A DNA stretch of 7,693 nt. Source: Candidatus Kapaibacterium sp. (GTDB taxonomy: Bacteria > Bacteroidota > Ignavibacteria > Kapaibacteriales > UBA2268). Positions 6,737 to 7,693 of the stretch are shown piece by piece. The stretch is taken from positions 1 to 7,693 of the forward strand of contig JAUQWR010000327.1 in assembly GCA_030835065.1 (NCBI GenBank). Reading direction: 5' to 3'. The notes beneath the pieces are model-generated. The model was not told the DNA's origin and ran no database searches. It worked only from the letters and a program-made list of their open reading frames with translations. A program made the position numbers and the translations under genes. Within the stretch, counting starts at the first letter, position 1. The number at the start of each line of letters is the position of its first letter.

Positions 6737-7332
6737 TGAAGATTAAGTTTTGCTTGTTACTTTTTGTTTTTTCGATTATGTTTTGTGAATCATTCGCTAA
6801 AAAACCAATTGAATCGAAAAATCAAAATAAACCTGGAAGAAATGCAACTGTTTCACTTCGCAAATTAAACTATTATCGCGGCGAAATTCTTGCTGTTAGG
6901 GATAGCTTGATTGTTATTACTACTGCTGAATGCGAAACCAATGCAGATGTATTCAAATTAAAAGATTCAATAAAAGTTATTAAACTTAAAAGTATATCTT
7001 ACATAAAAGTAGATGGTGTATCGACTCCTTTTTCTTGGAAAAATGTTGCTATTGGCACTGGAATTGGTGCTGGAATAGACGTCGGGCGATATGCTGCAGA
7101 TCCCAAACCTGCAACTCTAAATACATTTATTGGTACTTTGACCGGATTTGTGGTTAGTACTTTTATTAGTGCTGTTGTGAGCTCTACAAATAGCGAACCT
7201 GACCAATTTATTGGAGTCGAGGATTTACCAAGCCTCAAGCTGTTAGATGAGTATGCCAGATTTAAGGATAAGGAACCTAAGGAATTACAACAAATTCTTG
7301 ATGATAAGCTTAGTGATAATTTCGGATTTTAA
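6736..7332 (+). CDS. Exported hypothetical protein with Sm/SH3-like strand region and glycine-zipper segment (198 aa)
   Basis: I do not recognise a named family. A signal peptide spans residues 1-21 (FSIMFCESFA, cleavage before KK). The Cys at 17 is not in a good lipobox, so a plain signal peptidase I substrate is more likely. Residues 40-93 look like a small beta barrel of the Sm/SH3 kind (YRGEILAVRDSLIVIT, then IKVIKLKSISYIKVDG). A glycine-rich stretch GTGIGAGIDVG (107-117) and a hydrophobic segment (131-149) follow, suggesting membrane insertion or oligomerisation. The tail 160-198 is charged and helical (LLDEYARFKDKE). The ATG overlaps the rlmN stop by one base, with GGAG upstream, so it is co-translated with rlmN; nothing suggests a direct role in RNA methylation. 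The next gene begins three bases after it and has a similar N-terminal strand region. Confidence 0.8.
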   Translation: MKIKFCLLLFVFSIMFCESFAKKPIESKNQNKPGRNATVSLRKLNYYRGEILAVRDSLIVITTAECETNADVFKLKDSIKVIKLKSISYIKVDGVSTPFSWKNVAIGTGIGAGIDVGRYAADPKPATLNTFIGTLTGFVVSTFISAVVSSTNSEPDQFIGVEDLPSLKLLDEYARFKDKEPKELQQILDDKLSDNFGF

Positions 7333-7335
7333 ACA

Positions 7336-7693
7336 ATGTATAGAATAATCATATTTTTATTGATAATTATATTATCAAATATTAAAGTATTTGCTTTTTT
7401 TGATGAATTGGAAAGAGGCAAAGAATATGTTGTGCGTCTGATTAATGGCAATATTTTAAGTGGTGAATTAATTGATTTCGACGAAAATGACGCCTATATT
7501 AAATTAAAAACAATTATAGGCAATACAAAAATATTTAGAAATGAAATCAAAGAAATTCGCAACATTAAAGAAATAAACAGACATAGTCATAGAATTTTTC
7601 TTCAACCAACTGCACTACCTGTTTCTGATAATCATTTTGTAGGTAATTATGAATTGGGATTGGTTTATTTTGGTTTTGGAATAAGTGATTTTT
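7336..7693 (+). CDS. Exported hypothetical protein, partial (first 119 codons, runs off the window)
   Basis: The frame opens with ATG at 7336, three bases after the preceding stop codon, and is still open at the window edge. It begins MYRIIIFLLIIILSNIKVFA, a signal peptide of about 20 residues. Residues 31-77 form a compact beta-strand pattern (VRLINGNILSGELIDF, then AYIKLKT, then EIKEIRNI) like a small Sm/SH3-type barrel that senses or binds through a G-x-L-x-x-G-x-L turn. After HRIFLQPTALPV comes YELGLVYFGFGISDF. That resembles a family I recall from Bacteroidota/Ignavibacteria in which the FxxPTAxPL motif is followed by a predicted outer-membrane barrel. The family match is from memory and the protein is incomplete, so the function is left open. 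Confidence 0.7.
   Translation, partial: MYRIIIFLLIIILSNIKVFAFFDELERGKEYVVRLINGNILSGELIDFDENDAYIKLKTIIGNTKIFRNEIKEIRNIKEINRHSHRIFLQPTALPVSDNHFVGNYELGLVYFGFGISDF

Overview
The window is A+T-rich chromosomal DNA of a bacterium, most likely from the Bacteroidota/Chlorobiota (FCB) side of the tree. Signs of this are the Ala-Gln style signal peptide of the 734-1726 product, weak or absent Shine-Dalgarno sequences on several genes, frequent TAATG stop/start junctions, and a partial last gene that resembles a secreted family I associate with Bacteroidota, Ignavibacteria and Kapabacteria. This placement is inference. No tRNA, rRNA, CRISPR array or intact mobile element is visible.

Layout, left to right. 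Bases 1-247 hold no gene that I can support, only a plus-strand intrinsic terminator (about 94-129) for a gene to the left of the window. A C-terminally truncated RhuM-family gene follows (248-607, +). A minus-strand two-gene unit comes next: a cysteine-rich lipoprotein (2235 to 1726) and a secreted coiled-coil protein with a C-terminal membrane anchor (1726 to 734), joined by a TAATG overlap and ending in one good and one backup terminator. Upstream of it, also on the minus strand, is a FetA-FetB type ABC exporter (3755 to 2351), the ATPase first and the permease overlapping it by 11 bases, followed by its own hairpin terminator.

A divergent intergenic region (3756-3889) carries three TTGCAAA elements. 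It separates fetA from a stand-alone ATP-grasp enzyme (3890-4831, +). The ATP-grasp gene meets a minus-strand flavin nitroreductase-fold gene (5458 to 4832) stop codon to stop codon with no spacer. The latter keeps the residues that define iodotyrosine deiodinase-like enzymes. Rightward again is rlmN (5603-6736), the radical-SAM 23S rRNA/tRNA adenine-C2 methyltransferase. It is coupled by TAATG to a small exported protein (6736-7332), and three bases later to a second exported protein (7336 to beyond the window end).

Functionally the window mixes housekeeping genes (rlmN), probable metal homeostasis (FetAB), two small-molecule enzymes of unknown substrate (ATP-grasp and nitroreductase) and four uncharacterised envelope proteins. 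I found no clear defence or mobile system. The least explained parts are the lipoprotein/coiled-coil pair, the ATP-grasp enzyme with its operator-like upstream region, and the two secreted proteins behind rlmN.
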